The notes under the pieces are model-generated. The model worked only from the letters and a program-made list of their open reading frames with translations, was not told where the DNA came from and ran no database searches. Source: Isoptericola sediminis (GTDB taxonomy: Bacteria; Actinomycetota; Actinomycetes; Actinomycetales; Cellulomonadaceae). From it: a stretch of 64,000 nucleotides of DNA. The stretch is from NCBI RefSeq assembly GCF_013085345.1, contig NZ_JABFAJ010000015.1:100966-164965 (forward strand). Reading direction: 5' to 3'. The position numbers and the translations under genes are program-made. Of the stretch, positions 8,275 through 17,304 are shown piece after piece (positions within the stretch are counted from its first letter, which is position 1; every line of letters starts with the position of its first letter).

Positions 8275-8742
8275 TCAGTCCTGGGGCGGGAGGAACTCGG
8301 CGGGCGGCACCTCGGCGCCGGCCTTGAGCGTGCGGCCCACGGTGCAGGCCCGGTCGATGGAGCGCTGGGCGAGCAGCAGCGTCTTGGCGCGCGTCTTCTC
8401 GTCGAGGCCGGACAGGTCGATCTCGAAGATCTCGCTCAGCACCGGGTAGCGGTCGTCCTCCATGTCCTTGCCGTTCTCGACCCGGATGGTGGTCTCGTAG
8501 TCGTCGCCGAGCACGCGGGAGAACTTCGTGTCGCTGGACATCCCGGCGCACGCGGCCAGGGCGATCTTCAGCAGCTCGCCGGGGGTGAAGACGGCTCCCT
8601 CGGACGACGGGCCGATCTCCACGGTCGCGCCGCGTGCGCTGAACCCGCGGTAGGTGCGGGTGCCGGTGCGCTCGACCCACAGCGGGTCGGTCGGCGACGG
8701 GGTGACGGCGGCCGGGGCGTCCTCAACAGTCTGATCGGTCAT
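8275..8742 (-). CDS. OsmC/Ohr-family peroxiredoxin-like protein
   Basis: A 155-residue OsmC-family protein. The two reactive cysteines expected in the family are present: Cys65 in LAACAGM and Cys133 in RACTVGRTL. The family reduces organic hydroperoxides with thiol partners. The second motif (ACTVGRT) is of the OsmC/YhfA sort rather than the classic Ohr VCPYSxA. Upstream of the SRPBCC gene, same strand, 11-bp gap. The ATG at 8740-8742 has only a weak upstream GAGGAT. Confidence 0.8.
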   Translation of the reverse strand: MTDQTVEDAPAAVTPSPTDPLWVERTGTRTYRGFSARGATVEIGPSSEGAVFTPGELLKIALAACAGMSSDTKFSRVLGDDYETTIRVENGKDMEDDRYPVLSEIFEIDLSGLDEKTRAKTLLLAQRSIDRACTVGRTLKAGAEVPPAEFLPPQD

Positions 8743-8778
8743 GGGTCGATCCTCGCACCTTCTCGCGGGGTGCCGATG

Positions 8779-9369
8779 TCAGCGCGCGAGCAGCTGCTGG
8801 GTCCGCGCGACGGCGGCCTCCCGGTGCGCCGCCGTCGGCCAGGCCCGCTCCTCGTGCGACGTCGGCACGAGCTGCAGCCGTGCCGCCGCGTCGCGGACGG
8901 TCAGCGCGGTCAGCTCACGGCGGCCGGGCCGCACGGTGCCGGTGGCCACCGGGGCCGGCAGCGTCACCCACCAGCGCGGGGCGTCGTCGCCGCGGACCCA
9001 CAGCTCGACCCGGTCGGGCAGGAACGCGTAGACGACGTGCTCCCGGTCGGGGCAGTCGGGCGGCAGGCCGCGTGTCCCCGCACGCAGGGACCGCGCCTCG
9101 GCCGTCAGTGCCGTCGTCGGGCGTCCCACCACCAGCGGCGCTCCCGGGCGGTGACGCGCCACGTGGCGCACCTGGCCGCGCACCCGCGCCGCGACGAAAC
9201 CGAACCAGGCCAGCACGCCCAGGACCGCCACGGCTGCGGCCACGCCGATCATCAGCCACACCCCGGGCTCGTCCAGCCGGCGGCCGATCCGGGCCATGAC
9301 CAGCAGCACGACCAGCACCGAGACCAGCCCGGCCAGTCCGCCGGTGGTGGCAAGTCGTGTCGGAGCCAT
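8779..9369 (-). CDS. Hypothetical two-helix membrane protein
   Basis: A 196-residue protein of unknown function with two N-terminal membrane helices (about residues 9-28 and 36-60), followed by a soluble domain containing [18 protein letters not shown] and a C-terminal helix. Start: the ATG at 9367-9369 is exactly 6 nt after a minus-strand TACCGT box, the leaderless arrangement seen repeatedly in this window. Divergent from thyA with 57 bp between the start codons. Confidence 0.7.
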   Translation of the reverse strand: MAPTRLATTGGLAGLVSVLVVLLVMARIGRRLDEPGVWLMIGVAAAVAVLGVLAWFGFVAARVRGQVRHVARHRPGAPLVVGRPTTALTAEARSLRAGTRGLPPDCPDREHVVYAFLPDRVELWVRGDDAPRWWVTLPAPVATGTVRPGRRELTALTVRDAAARLQLVPTSHEERAWPTAAHREAAVARTQQLLAR

Positions 9370-9426
9370 GGCCGTACGGTAGGCCCAGGGAGGTCGGCAC
9401 TTCGAACCCGTGTCAGACTCGACGCC

Positions 9427-10257
9427 ATGACCGCTGCTGTGCCCGCCGTCGCGCCCGCTGCCGTCGTTACTCCGTACGAGGACCTGCTGCGTGACGTCCT
9501 CGCGACCGGCACCCCCAAGGGTGACCGCACCGGGACCGGGACCCGCAGCGTGTTCGGGCGCCAGCTCCGCTACGACCTGTCCGCCGGGTTCCCGCTGATC
9601 ACGACCAAGCGGGTGCACCTGAAGTCGATCGCCTACGAGCTGCTGTGGTTCCTGCGCGGCGACTCGAACGTGCGCTGGCTGCAGGAGCGCGGCGTGACCA
9701 TCTGGGACGAGTGGGCCGACGACGACGGCGAGCTCGGCCCCGTCTACGGCGTCCAGTGGCGCTCGTGGCCCACCCCGGACGGACGCCACCTCGACCAGAT
9801 CGCGGCGGTGGTCGAGCAGATCCGCACCAACCCCGACTCCCGGCGGCACGTCGTCACCGCGTGGAACCCGGCCGAGATCGAGGACATGGCCCTGCCGCCG
9901 TGCCACGTGATGTTCCAGTTCTACGTCGCCGACGGCCGGCTGAGCTGCCAGCTCTACCAGCGCTCGGCCGACCTGTTCCTCGGGGTCCCGTTCAACATCG
10001 CCTCCTACGCGCTGCTGACCCACATGGTCGCGGCGCAGACCGGGCTCGAGGTCGGTGACTTCGTCTGGACCGGCGGCGACTGCCACATCTACGACAACCA
10101 CGTCGAGCAGGTGCGGACCCAGCTCGCCCGCGAGCCCTACCCGTACCCGGAGCTGCGACTCGCACCGCGCGAGTCGATCTTCGACTACACCTTCGAGGAC
10201 ATCGAGGTCCTCGGGTACCAGCACCACCCGGGCATCAAGGCCCCGGTCGCGGTCTGA
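9427..10257 (+). CDS. thyA: Thymidylate synthase
   Basis: A 276-residue enzyme converting dUMP and methylene-THF to dTMP and dihydrofolate. Recognised by [20 protein letters not shown], the nucleophile Cys159 in [12 protein letters not shown], the [10 protein letters not shown] arginines of the phosphate site, the [22 protein letters not shown] signature and the C-terminal IKAPVAV. Full length. CAGACT at 9414-9419 lies 7 nt before the ATG, so the mRNA may be leaderless. The next gene, dihydrofolate reductase, starts 2 nt after the stop and recycles the dihydrofolate made here. Confidence 0.97.
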   Translation: MTAAVPAVAPAAVVTPYEDLLRDVLATGTPKGDRTGTGTRSVFGRQLRYDLSAGFPLITTKRVHLKSIAYELLWFLRGDSNVRWLQERGVTIWDEWADDDGELGPVYGVQWRSWPTPDGRHLDQIAAVVEQIRTNPDSRRHVVTAWNPAEIEDMALPPCHVMFQFYVADGRLSCQLYQRSADLFLGVPFNIASYALLTHMVAAQTGLEVGDFVWTGGDCHIYDNHVEQVRTQLAREPYPYPELRLAPRESIFDYTFEDIEVLGYQHHPGIKAPVAV

Positions 10258-10259
10258 AC

Positions 10260-10874
10260 GTGATCGGACTCATCTGGGCCCAGGCACGCGACGCCGCCGG
10301 GCGGCCCGTCATCGGGGCCGACGGCGGCATCCCGTGGCACGTGACCGAGGACTTCGCACACTTCCAGCGCACGACGTCGGGGCACCCCGTCGTCATGGGA
10401 CGGCTCACCTGGCAGTCCCTGCCGGACCGGGTGCGGCCGCTGCCCCGGCGGACGAACGTCGTCGTCACCCGCGGTGCCGCTGCGGACGTCGTGGCGCTCG
10501 CGGTGGCGGAGCGGCGCGCGGACCTGACGGTGGCGGGGTCGGTCGAGGAGGCGCTCGCCGCGGCCGCCGCGGCACCCGGCGGCGATGAGGTCTGGGTGAT
10601 GGGCGGATCCCAGGTGTACGCCGACGCGCTGGCGCTCGCGGACCGGCTGGTGGTCACCGAGGTCGACCTGGAGGTCGCGGGGGACGCCTTCGCCCCCGAC
10701 GTCGACCCGGGCGTCTGGGAGCTCGTGGCCGAACCCGCGGATACCGGGGCCGACGACGAAGGCTGGGTCGCGTCGTCGGGCACGGACGGGCTGCGGTACC
10801 GGATCTGCACCTACCGCCGCCGCGCAGTCGTACCTTCCGTCACGGGGTCGCACCCGCGGGGTACGACCGCCTGA
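10260..10874 (+). CDS. dfrA: Dihydrofolate reductase with a palindrome-encoded C-terminal tail
   Basis: A 204-residue DHFR reducing dihydrofolate with NADPH. Motifs: LIWAQA, IPWHVTEDFAHF (the family usually has W-x-x-x-x-D/E here), VVMGRLTWQSLP, NVVVTR and VWVMGGSQVYADAL. GTG start 2 nt after thyA, so translation is probably coupled. The last 17 or so codons, after the natural end near ICTYRRR, lie inside a long inverted repeat (10827-10887) and encode a tail unlike the family; the domain itself seems intact. Confidence 0.93.
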   Translation: MIGLIWAQARDAAGRPVIGADGGIPWHVTEDFAHFQRTTSGHPVVMGRLTWQSLPDRVRPLPRRTNVVVTRGAAADVVALAVAERRADLTVAGSVEEALAAAAAAPGGDEVWVMGGSQVYADALALADRLVVTEVDLEVAGDAFAPDVDPGVWELVAEPADTGADDEGWVASSGTDGLRYRICTYRRRAVVPSVTGSHPRGTTA

Positions 10875-10887
10875 CGGAAGGTACGAC
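10827..10887. repeat. Inverted repeat overlapping the end of dfrA
   Basis: Perfect 16-bp arms GTCGTACCTTCCGTCA (10827-10842) and its complement (10872-10887) flank a 29-nt centre that can form an inner GGTCG/CGACC stem. The dfrA stop codon lies at the start of the right arm. It probably acts as the thyA-dfrA terminator, but the left arm is translated, which suggests that a mobile palindromic element inserted near the original stop. Confidence 0.8.
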
Positions 10888-10932
10888 CTCGCGGGCGACA
10901 TCGTGTGTGGGAGTCGTGCGTCGGAGCGAGGG

Positions 10933-12429
10933 TCAGACGAGGTCGCGGACCGCGGCGTACTGCGCACGGACCGCCGGCCGTGGGTCGGCCTCGAGCGTGG
11001 TGGCCACGGCTGCCGACCACGCCGGCGACTGAGCACCCGGTGACGCTGCCGCCGCCAGCACCCAGGCCGCCTGGCGGGCGGCGCCGTCGGCGACGTACTC
11101 GCCGGGCTCCGGGATGGAGATCGGGAGCCCGAAGACCTGCGTCGCGACCGTCTGCACGGCCGGCGACTGCGCCGCGCCGCCGATGAGCAGGACCCGCTCG
11201 ACCGGCACGTCCTGGGCGCGCAGCGCGTCCAAGCCGTCGGCGAGCCCGCAGAGCATCCCTTCGACGTAGGCACGCGCCAGGTGCTCGCGGGTGGAGGTCG
11301 CCAGCCGGATGCCGTGCAGGGTGCCGGTGGCGTCGGGCCGGTTGGGGGTGCGCTCGCCCTCGAGGTAGGGCACGAGCACCAGGCCGTCGGCGCCGGCCGG
11401 GGCGGCCAGGGCGAGGTCGGAGAGCTCGTCGAACCCGGCGTCCAGGACGCTGCGGGCGGCGTCGAGCACGCGGGCGGCGTTGAGCGTCACGGCGAGCATC
11501 AGGGCGTTGCCGGTGGCGTCGGCGAACCCGTTGATGGCCCCGGACCCGTCGGCGGTGCGCTGCGGCGCGACGGCGGAGACGACGCCGGAGGTCCCCAGCG
11601 AGATCGCGATGTCGCCGGGCTGCATCCCCAGGCCCAGCGCCGCGCCCGCGTTGTCGCCGGTGCCCGGGCCGAGCAGCGCGCCGCCGTCGACGTCGGCGCC
11701 GGCCACGCTCGGGTGGGCGATCCCGCCGGACGCGGACGGGGCGAGGATGCGGGGGAGCGCGACGTCGTCGCGATCGAACGCGAGACGCAGCAGGTCCCGG
11801 CGGTACGCACCGGTGATGCCGTCGTCGTCCCCGGGCGCCTCGGCGTCGTAGTAGCCGGTGCCCGAAGCGTCGGAGCGGTCGGTGAACAGGGCGCCGAGGT
11901 CCGGGCCGAGCGGAGAGTCGTCGGCGGGCCCGTAGCCGGCGATGCGCCAGCTCAGCCAGTCGTGGGGGAGGGCGACGGCGGCGACCCGGGCGGCGTTCTC
12001 GGGTTCGGCATCCCGCAGCCAGCGCAGCTTCGTGATCGTCAGGGACGCCACGAGGACGGAACCCGTGGCGTCGGCCCAGCGCTGGGCGCCCGTGGCGCGG
12101 TCTCCGTCGCCGAGCTCGGTGATCAGGTCCTCGGCGGCCGGGGCGGAGCGGGTGTCGTTCCAGAGGAGGGCCTCGCGGACCACCCGACCCTCGGCGTCGA
12201 GGGCGACCAGCCCGTGCTGCTGACCGCCGACCGCGATCGCGGCGACGTCGTCGAGGCCGCCGGCGTCCCGTGCCGCCTCGTGGAAGGCGTCCCACCAACG
12301 GTCGGGATGGATCTCGGTGCCGTCGGGGTGCTTCGCCGAGCCGCTGCGCACGAGGGCGCCGGTGTCGGCGTCACGGACGACGATCTTGCAGGACTGCGTG
12401 GAGGTGTCCACGCCGGCCACGAGGGGCAT
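10933..12429 (-). CDS. xylB: Xylulokinase
   Basis: A 498-residue FGGY-family kinase phosphorylating D-xylulose to xylulose 5-phosphate. N-terminal [15 protein letters not shown] phosphate loop, [21 protein letters not shown], a catalytic Asp in the FAGGY core, [10 protein letters not shown], and a C-terminal [25 protein letters not shown]. The ATG at 12427-12429 has GGAG 6 nt upstream. Second gene after xylA on the same strand, separated from it by 101 bp that contain a large palindrome. Confidence 0.95.
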   Translation of the reverse strand: MPLVAGVDTSTQSCKIVVRDADTGALVRSGSAKHPDGTEIHPDRWWDAFHEAARDAGGLDDVAAIAVGGQQHGLVALDAEGRVVREALLWNDTRSAPAAEDLITELGDGDRATGAQRWADATGSVLVASLTITKLRWLRDAEPENAARVAAVALPHDWLSWRIAGYGPADDSPLGPDLGALFTDRSDASGTGYYDAEAPGDDDGITGAYRRDLLRLAFDRDDVALPRILAPSASGGIAHPSVAGADVDGGALLGPGTGDNAGAALGLGMQPGDIAISLGTSGVVSAVAPQRTADGSGAINGFADATGNALMLAVTLNAARVLDAARSVLDAGFDELSDLALAAPAGADGLVLVPYLEGERTPNRPDATGTLHGIRLATSTREHLARAYVEGMLCGLADGLDALRAQDVPVERVLLIGGAAQSPAVQTVATQVFGLPISIPEPGEYVADGAARQAAWVLAAAASPGAQSPAWSAAVATTLEADPRPAVRAQYAAVRDLV

Positions 12430-12456
12430 CTTCGCTCCAGAGGGGGCTCGGTCCCG

Positions 12457-12518
12457 GTTGTGGGCATGATTTCTGCAGGCCCGCGCGGGCGGCGGCCGGT
12501 AGAAATCATGCCCACAAC
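12457..12518. repeat. Long palindrome, copy 2 of a three-copy family
   Basis: Perfect 18-base arms at 12457-12474 and 12501-12518, starting GTTGTGGGCATGATTTCT, with a 26-nt GC-rich centre. It ends 12 bp after the xylA stop and lies between xylA and xylB, so it could stabilise or terminate the xylA message and lower xylB expression. Confidence 0.85.
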
Positions 12519-12530
12519 GAGGGGCGGGTG

Positions 12531-13694
12531 TCAGCCGATCAGGTGCTTCAGCGCGAGCTGGTGCAGCTTGACCAGCCCGTAGTCACGCTCGGCGGCGGCG
12601 TCGACGTCGAGCGCGTCGACCGACTCGTCCGCCAGGAAGGCGTCGAAGGACTCGCCCTCGGCCAGGGTGGACTGCCCGAGGTCGAAGATCCCGGCGTGCT
12701 CGAAGGCGGCCTGGACCGCCGGGTCCTGCCGGTACGCGGCGGCCTTGGCGGCGAGCATGTCGTAGGTCTCCATGTTGGCCTTCGCCGACTCCCACACGCC
12801 GTCGAGGTACTCGGTGCGCGAGGGCTTGTAGTCGAAGTGGCGCGGGCCCTCGTAGCGCGGCCCGCCGTTCGGGAACCCGTTCTCCAGCAGGTCTACGGTG
12901 AAGAACGCGTTGAGCAGGTCGCCGTGGCCGAACACCAGGTCCTGGTCGTACTTCGGGCCGTGCTGGCCGTTGAGGTCGATGTGGAACAGCTTGCCGCAGT
13001 ACAGCGCCAGCGCGAGGCCGTGCGTGTAGTTGAGGCCGGCCATCTGCTCGTGCCCGGTCTCGGGGTTGAGACCCACGATGTCGCCGTTGTCGAGGGTGTC
13101 GATCAGGGCGATGGCGTGACCGATGGTCGGCAGGAAGATGTCACCGCGGGGCTCGTTCGGCTTCGGCTCGAGGCCGATGCGCAGGTCGTACCCCTTCGAC
13201 TTGATGTAGGCGGCGACGGTGTCGATGCCCTCGGCGTAGCGGGCGTGCGCGGCGTGCAGGTCCTTGGAGTTGTCGTACTCCGTGCCCTCGCGTCCGCCCC
13301 ACATGACGAACGTCGAGGCGCCCATCTCGGCGGCGTTGTCGACACTGCGCAGCACCTTCTTCAGGCCGAAGCGGCGCACGTCGCGGTTGTTCGAGGTGAA
13401 CGCCCCGTCCTTGAAGACCGGGTGGCTGAACGTGTTGGTGGTGACCATCTCGCAGACGAGGCCCGACTCCTGGGCGGCCTTCTTCACGGCGTCGATGCCG
13501 GCCTGGCGCTCGGACTCCGAGGCGCCGAAGGGGAACACGTCGTTGTCGTGGTACGTGAAGCCCCAGGCGCCGAGGTCGGCCAGCTTGCGGACGGAGTCGG
13601 CCGGGTCCAGGTCGGGGCGGGTCGCGGCGCCGAACGGGTCGTTCGCGGGCCAGCCGACGGTCCACAGGCCGAAGGAGTACTTGATGTCGCTCAC
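12531..13694 (-). CDS. xylA: Xylose isomerase
   Basis: A 387-residue enzyme, the size of the short (class I, Streptomyces-type) xylose isomerases, interconverting D-xylose and D-xylulose. His49 lies in the catalytic TYHDND motif. VMWGGREG, the metal-site region [41 protein letters not shown] and the C-terminal FHD-like [10 protein letters not shown] are all present. The GTG start at 13692-13694 has GAGGAGA upstream. Divergent from a ROK regulator; the gap of 95 bp holds the shared control region. Confidence 0.97.
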   Translation of the reverse strand: MSDIKYSFGLWTVGWPANDPFGAATRPDLDPADSVRKLADLGAWGFTYHDNDVFPFGASESERQAGIDAVKKAAQESGLVCEMVTTNTFSHPVFKDGAFTSNNRDVRRFGLKKVLRSVDNAAEMGASTFVMWGGREGTEYDNSKDLHAAHARYAEGIDTVAAYIKSKGYDLRIGLEPKPNEPRGDIFLPTIGHAIALIDTLDNGDIVGLNPETGHEQMAGLNYTHGLALALYCGKLFHIDLNGQHGPKYDQDLVFGHGDLLNAFFTVDLLENGFPNGGPRYEGPRHFDYKPSRTEYLDGVWESAKANMETYDMLAAKAAAYRQDPAVQAAFEHAGIFDLGQSTLAEGESFDAFLADESVDALDVDAAAERDYGLVKLHQLALKHLIG

Positions 13695-13744
13695 GGGTTT
13701 CTCCTCGTCGAGTCGGTCGCCGGGCGACGACGGCCACGGCGTTT

Positions 13745-13759
13745 GTTCTATGAATGAAC
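13745..13759. promoter_or_regulatory. Putative xylose-responsive ROK operator
   Basis: GTTC-TATGAAT-GAAC forms a 15-bp dyad in the AT-rich part (13741-13765) of the xylA-regulator intergenic region, a clear contrast with the surrounding GC-rich DNA. It overlaps the expected -35 region of the regulator gene and lies upstream of xylA. Position and dyad fit a ROK-type XylR operator; the specific match is an inference. Confidence 0.5.
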
Positions 13760-13777
13760 TATTACCCGTCGCTGGGC

Positions 13778-13783
13778 TAGAGT
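13778..13783 (+). promoter_or_regulatory. -10 box of the ROK regulator, leaderless arrangement
   Basis: TAGAGT ends 6 nt before the GTG start codon at 13790. There is no Shine-Dalgarno sequence, so transcription and translation probably begin at the same base. Confidence 0.55.
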
Positions 13784-13789
13784 CAAGAC

Positions 13790-15028
13790 GTGACCGAGCC
13801 GACGACGCGTAGTCCGGGTGCCGCTGACGACGCGAGTGCATCCCGCCAGCACACGCTGCGCGAACGCAACCTGCGACTCGTCGCCCGCGCCATCTACGAC
13901 GCTGCGGCGGCTCCGCGGTCGCCCGGCGCCGTCCCCCCGTCCCGCGCCGACGTCGCCACCGCCACCGGGCTGACCCGTGCCACGGTCTCCACCCTCGTCG
14001 ACCGGCTCCTCGTGGCACGCCTCGTCACCGAGCTCGCCCCCGTCCCCGCGCAGCGTGCCGGACGCCCCGCCGTGCCGCTGGTCCCGGCGCGGCGCACCGT
14101 CGTCGGGGTCGGCCTCGAGGTCAACGTCGACTACCTCGGCGTGCGCGTCCTCGACCTCGCCGGGGACGTGGTGGCCGAGCGGGTCGGGACCGGGAGCTTC
14201 CACGACTCCGACCCCGCCGCCGTCCTCGCCCGCCTCGGGGCCCTCGCGTCGGACGTCGTCGCGGGCGTCCAGGCCGACGGGATGCAGGTGGCGGGCGCCC
14301 GGCTCGCGCTGCCCGGCCTCGTCGACGCCCGCACCGGCGAGCTCGAGGTCGCCCCGAACCTCGGCTGGTCCTCTCTCGACCCGGTGCCGCCCCTCGGTCT
14401 CGGCGAGCTGCCCGTCGTCGTCGCCAACGAGGCCAAGCTCGCCGCGCTCGCCGAGCTCGCCGGCGATGTGCCGCCGTCGTTCCTCTACGTCTCCGGCGAC
14501 GTCGGCATCGGTGGCGGGATCGTCGTCGACGGAGCGCTCTTCCTCGCCGAACGGGGGTGGAACGGCGAGATCGGGCACGTCGTCGTCGACCCCGCCGGGC
14601 CGCGCTGCACCTGCGGCGCCTACGGCTGCCTGGAGCAGTACGCCGGCAAGGAGGCGATCCTGCGGGCTGCCGGGCTCGAAGCCGACGCACCGCTGGATTC
14701 GCTGGTCGCGCTGCTGAGGGACGACGACGGTGCGGCTGTCGAGCAGGCGCGCGCCGCCGTCGTCCGGGCCGGGCAGGCGCTCGGGTCGGCCCTGGCCGAC
14801 TTCGTGAACCTCACCGGGGTTTCGACCGTCGTGCTCGGCGGTGTGTACACCGAGCTGGAGGACTGGCTGCGCCCCGAGGTCGAGGCAGGGCTGGCCGACC
14901 GGGTGCTGGCGGCGCCGTTCGCGCCGGTCGTGGTGCGGGCCGCGGTGGCCGGCGAGCACGCGGCGCTGACCGGGGGGGCGCGGGAGGTGCTGCGCGAGGT
15001 CGTGGCCGACCCGGCGGCGTGGGGCTGA
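13790..15028 (+). CDS. xylR: ROK-family transcriptional regulator, probable XylR
   Basis: A 412-residue repressor. Residues about 20-90 form a winged HTH ([22 protein letters not shown]). The rest is a ROK sugar-kinase-like domain with [32 protein letters not shown] and the ROK signature [20 protein letters not shown] plus the [14 protein letters not shown] zinc motif. Divergent from xylAB, so it is the likely xylose-responsive repressor. The GTG start has no ribosome site. Regulator assignment is strong; the xylose effector is inferred from position. Confidence 0.88.
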   Translation: MTEPTTRSPGAADDASASRQHTLRERNLRLVARAIYDAAAAPRSPGAVPPSRADVATATGLTRATVSTLVDRLLVARLVTELAPVPAQRAGRPAVPLVPARRTVVGVGLEVNVDYLGVRVLDLAGDVVAERVGTGSFHDSDPAAVLARLGALASDVVAGVQADGMQVAGARLALPGLVDARTGELEVAPNLGWSSLDPVPPLGLGELPVVVANEAKLAALAELAGDVPPSFLYVSGDVGIGGGIVVDGALFLAERGWNGEIGHVVVDPAGPRCTCGAYGCLEQYAGKEAILRAAGLEADAPLDSLVALLRDDDGAAVEQARAAVVRAGQALGSALADFVNLTGVSTVVLGGVYTELEDWLRPEVEAGLADRVLAAPFAPVVVRAAVAGEHAALTGGAREVLREVVADPAAWG

Positions 15029-15053
15029 TTCCTGCTCGCGCGGGCTCGGACGC

Positions 15054-15059
15054 TAGGCT
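15054..15059 (+). promoter_or_regulatory. -10 box of the tRNA-Arg gene
   Basis: TAGGCT lies about 50 nt upstream of the mature tRNA 5' end, giving a short precursor leader. No clear -35 consensus is visible. Confidence 0.35.
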
Positions 15060-15110
15060 GTGGGCGTCGCCGGGATCTGTCTCCGGTGGAGCGTCGCCTC
15101 ACGGCGGCGA

Positions 15111-15183
15111 GCGCCTGTAGCTCAGTGGATAGAGCAACCCTCTCCTAAAGGGTAGGCCGGAGGTTCGAATCCTCTCAGGCGCA
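15111..15183 (+). tRNA. tRNA-Arg (anticodon CCU)
   Basis: A complete 73-nt cloverleaf: acceptor GCGCCTG pairs with CAGGCGC, discriminator A, D-arm GCTC..GAGC, anticodon loop CTCCTAA giving CCU (reads AGG), and T-arm with GTTCGAATC. CCA is not encoded. The rare-arginine tRNA is immediately followed, 47 bp on, by a TnpB gene. Confidence 0.95.
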
Positions 15184-15229
15184 CACCTGTTCGACTCCAT
15201 GTCAGTGCCTCCTGGCAGGCTGACCAGCG

Positions 15230-16669
15230 ATGACCCGGCACACCACCTTCCGCTTCAGCCTCGACCCGACGGTCGAGCAGCGGGGTGTGCTCGAACGGCA
15301 CGCCGGGGCGTCGCGGTTCGCGTTCAACCAGTGCCTGCGGTTCGTGTTCGACGCCCGCCGCGCCCGGGAGCGTGGCGAGGACGTCACGGTCCCCCGCACC
15401 GGCTACGACCTCATCACCACGTTCAACGCGTGGAAGAAGTCCGCAGCGGCGGGGCGCGTGTTCAGCGTCGCCCCGGTCGGGACCACGCAGGTCACCGACA
15501 CGGGCCTCGTGTGGCGACGGGAGGTCTACCAGCAGGTCTTCGAGGAGGCCGCCGTCGACCTGGGCCGGGGACTGGCCGCATGGTCGGCCTCCCGGCGGGG
15601 CGAACGCGCGGGCCGAAAGGTCGGGCACCCGGGCTTCCGGAAGAAGGCCACGGCTCGGCATTCCTTCCGGGTCCGCAACCAGTTCCCGCGACGTGGAAGG
15701 CCGGCGATCCGGGTCGGGGAGACCACGCCGCGTTCGGTCCGCCTGCCCGGCGTCGGGACGCTGCGGGTCCGCGAGGACACGCGTCGCCTGCGGCGCATGC
15801 TCGCGAAGGACCGGGTGCGGATCCTCTTCGCCACCGTCTCGCGCGGTCAGGGTCGATGGTGGGTGTCCCTCAACGTCGAGGCGGCGGACCTGCACCCGGC
15901 CCGGCAGCATCCAGACCGGGGAGCCGACGCGGCGGAGGCGGACTCCCGGTGGGTCGGCGTCGACCTCGGACTGACGTCCCTGGCGGTCGCTGCCCGCAGC
16001 GACGGCACCGAGGTGGACCGCATCGACGCCTGGCCGCGGCTGCTGCGCTCCACAGCGCGCCGCCGTCGAGCACTGCATCGCGCCGTCACCCGCAAGCAGC
16101 GCGGGTCCCGGCGTCGCCGGCGGGCCGTCGCCCGGCTCGCCCGCTACTACGCCTGGACGGCGCGTCGGCGCCGTCACCACGCGCACCTGATCTCGAACCG
16201 GCTGGTCAAGACCCACGACCGGCTCGTCCTCGAGCATCTCGACGTGCGGGGCATGCTCGCGCGCAACCCCACCCTGGCCGAGTCGATCCACGACGTCGGC
16301 TGGTACCAGCTCACCCGGCAGATCGCCTACAAACAGGCGTGGCGCGGTGGGGAGCTGGTCCGGGCCGACCGGTGGTACCGCTCGTCCCAGACCTGCTCGG
16401 CCTGCCGGTCGGTGCAGGGCCTGGGTGGGGTGGCCGTGCGCCGGTTCGACTGCCGCGCGTGCGGGCTGTCCCTGGACCGCGACCTCAACGCCGCGGCCAA
16501 CCTCGCCGCCTGGGCCGAGCTGCACCACGGTGCAGACGTCTGGGCCCGGGACCTTCCAGCAGAGGGCCCGGTCATCAACGCCCACCGACGGGAACGCTCT
16601 GGCCGCCGCCTCCGCGGCGGCGAAACGGACCCGGAGGACGTGGGAACCGAGGCTCGGGCGTCTGCCTGA
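15230..16669 (+). CDS. tnpB: TnpB-family RNA-guided nuclease (solitary, IS1341/IS605-like)
   Basis: A 479-residue TnpB. The N-terminal OrfB_HTH region reads FRFSLDPTVEQRGVLERHAGASRFAFNQ. The RuvC-like residues appear intact: Asp245 in VGVDLGLTS, Glu335 in LVLEHLDVRG, and Asp416/Asp418 in LDRDLNAAANLA. A zinc ribbon CSAC....CRAC lies between the last two. Length is within the larger actinobacterial group. No tnpA transposase is adjacent, so it is solitary. The C-terminal tail, coded through strong hairpins, ends in DVGTEARASA as related proteins do. Activity as a guide-RNA nuclease is inferred from the family. Confidence 0.9.
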   Translation: MTRHTTFRFSLDPTVEQRGVLERHAGASRFAFNQCLRFVFDARRARERGEDVTVPRTGYDLITTFNAWKKSAAAGRVFSVAPVGTTQVTDTGLVWRREVYQQVFEEAAVDLGRGLAAWSASRRGERAGRKVGHPGFRKKATARHSFRVRNQFPRRGRPAIRVGETTPRSVRLPGVGTLRVREDTRRLRRMLAKDRVRILFATVSRGQGRWWVSLNVEAADLHPARQHPDRGADAAEADSRWVGVDLGLTSLAVAARSDGTEVDRIDAWPRLLRSTARRRRALHRAVTRKQRGSRRRRRAVARLARYYAWTARRRRHHAHLISNRLVKTHDRLVLEHLDVRGMLARNPTLAESIHDVGWYQLTRQIAYKQAWRGGELVRADRWYRSSQTCSACRSVQGLGGVAVRRFDCRACGLSLDRDLNAAANLAAWAELHHGADVWARDLPAEGPVINAHRRERSGRRLRGGETDPEDVGTEARASA

Positions 16670-16690
16670 CCTTCGGACGCCCGAGAAGGG
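16600..16690 (+). ncRNA. Candidate omega-RNA scaffold at the tnpB 3' end
   Basis: In the TnpB family the guide RNA overlaps the 3' end of tnpB and runs to the element's right end. Here two stems lie in that position: GCCGCCGC/GCGGCGGC (16602-16621) and CTCGGGCGTC/GACGCCCGAG (16653-16662 with 16676-16685), the latter spanning the tnpB stop. The exact boundary and guide cannot be fixed from one copy. Confidence 0.35.
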
Positions 16691-16743
16691 CGGTGCTCTG
16701 CCGACCGCAGGCATGCTGCAAGTCCGGTGTCGTGCAGCCGCCG

Positions 16744-16749
16744 TACCCT
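16744..16749 (+). promoter_or_regulatory. -10 box of the DinB-like gene
   Basis: TACCCT ends 6 nt before the ATG at 16756. The gene thus has its own, probably leaderless, promoter and does not depend on tnpB transcription. Confidence 0.5.
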
Positions 16750-16755
16750 GCCCGT

Positions 16756-17271
16756 ATGCCTGTCTCCGCCGCCGAACCCCGCCTCGACTCCACCGACCCG
16801 GCCGCCCAGTTCGTGACCTATCTCGACTACTACCGAGCCGCCGTCGCACGGAAGCTCGACGGCCTCACGGGCGCCCAGCTCACCACCAGCGTGCTGCCGT
16901 CCGGGTGGACGCCCGCCGAGCTGCTGATCCACCTGGTGCACATGGAGCGCCGCTGGTTCGTCTGGGGCTTCCTCGGTGAGCAGGTCGACGACCCGTGGGG
17001 CGACTCGGGCGGTGACCCCGAGGGTCCCTGGCAGGTGCCCGACGGCGTCACCGTGGCCGCGCTGCTCGACAACCTGCACGTCGGGGGTGAGCGCACCCGG
17101 GCCGTGCTGGCCGAGCACGACCTGGCCGAGCGTGCCGCCGTCGGCGGCCGCTTCGCCGAGGACCCGCCGACTCTGCTGTGGATCTGCTTCCACGTGCTGC
17201 AGGAGTACGCGCGGCACACCGGGCACCTCGACGTCGCGCGGGAGCTGGTCGACGGATCGACGGGGGAGTAG
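16756..17271 (+). CDS. DinB/DUF664-family protein
   Basis: A 171-residue four-helix-bundle protein of the DinB/YfiT superfamily, as judged by LDYYRAAVARKLDGLTGAQL, SGWTPAELLIHLVHMERRW and the C-terminal LQEYARHTGHLDVARELVDG. The three metal-binding histidines of the fold (HLVHMER, EYARHTGHLD) are present. Actinobacterial relatives include mycothiol-dependent transferases; no substrate can be assigned. Convergent with the MFS gene, with palindrome copy 3 between them. Confidence 0.8.
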   Translation: MPVSAAEPRLDSTDPAAQFVTYLDYYRAAVARKLDGLTGAQLTTSVLPSGWTPAELLIHLVHMERRWFVWGFLGEQVDDPWGDSGGDPEGPWQVPDGVTVAALLDNLHVGGERTRAVLAEHDLAERAAVGGRFAEDPPTLLWICFHVLQEYARHTGHLDVARELVDGSTGE

Positions 17272-17304
17272 GCCGCCCGGCTGCCGGCCCGCCACCGCCC
17301 CACC

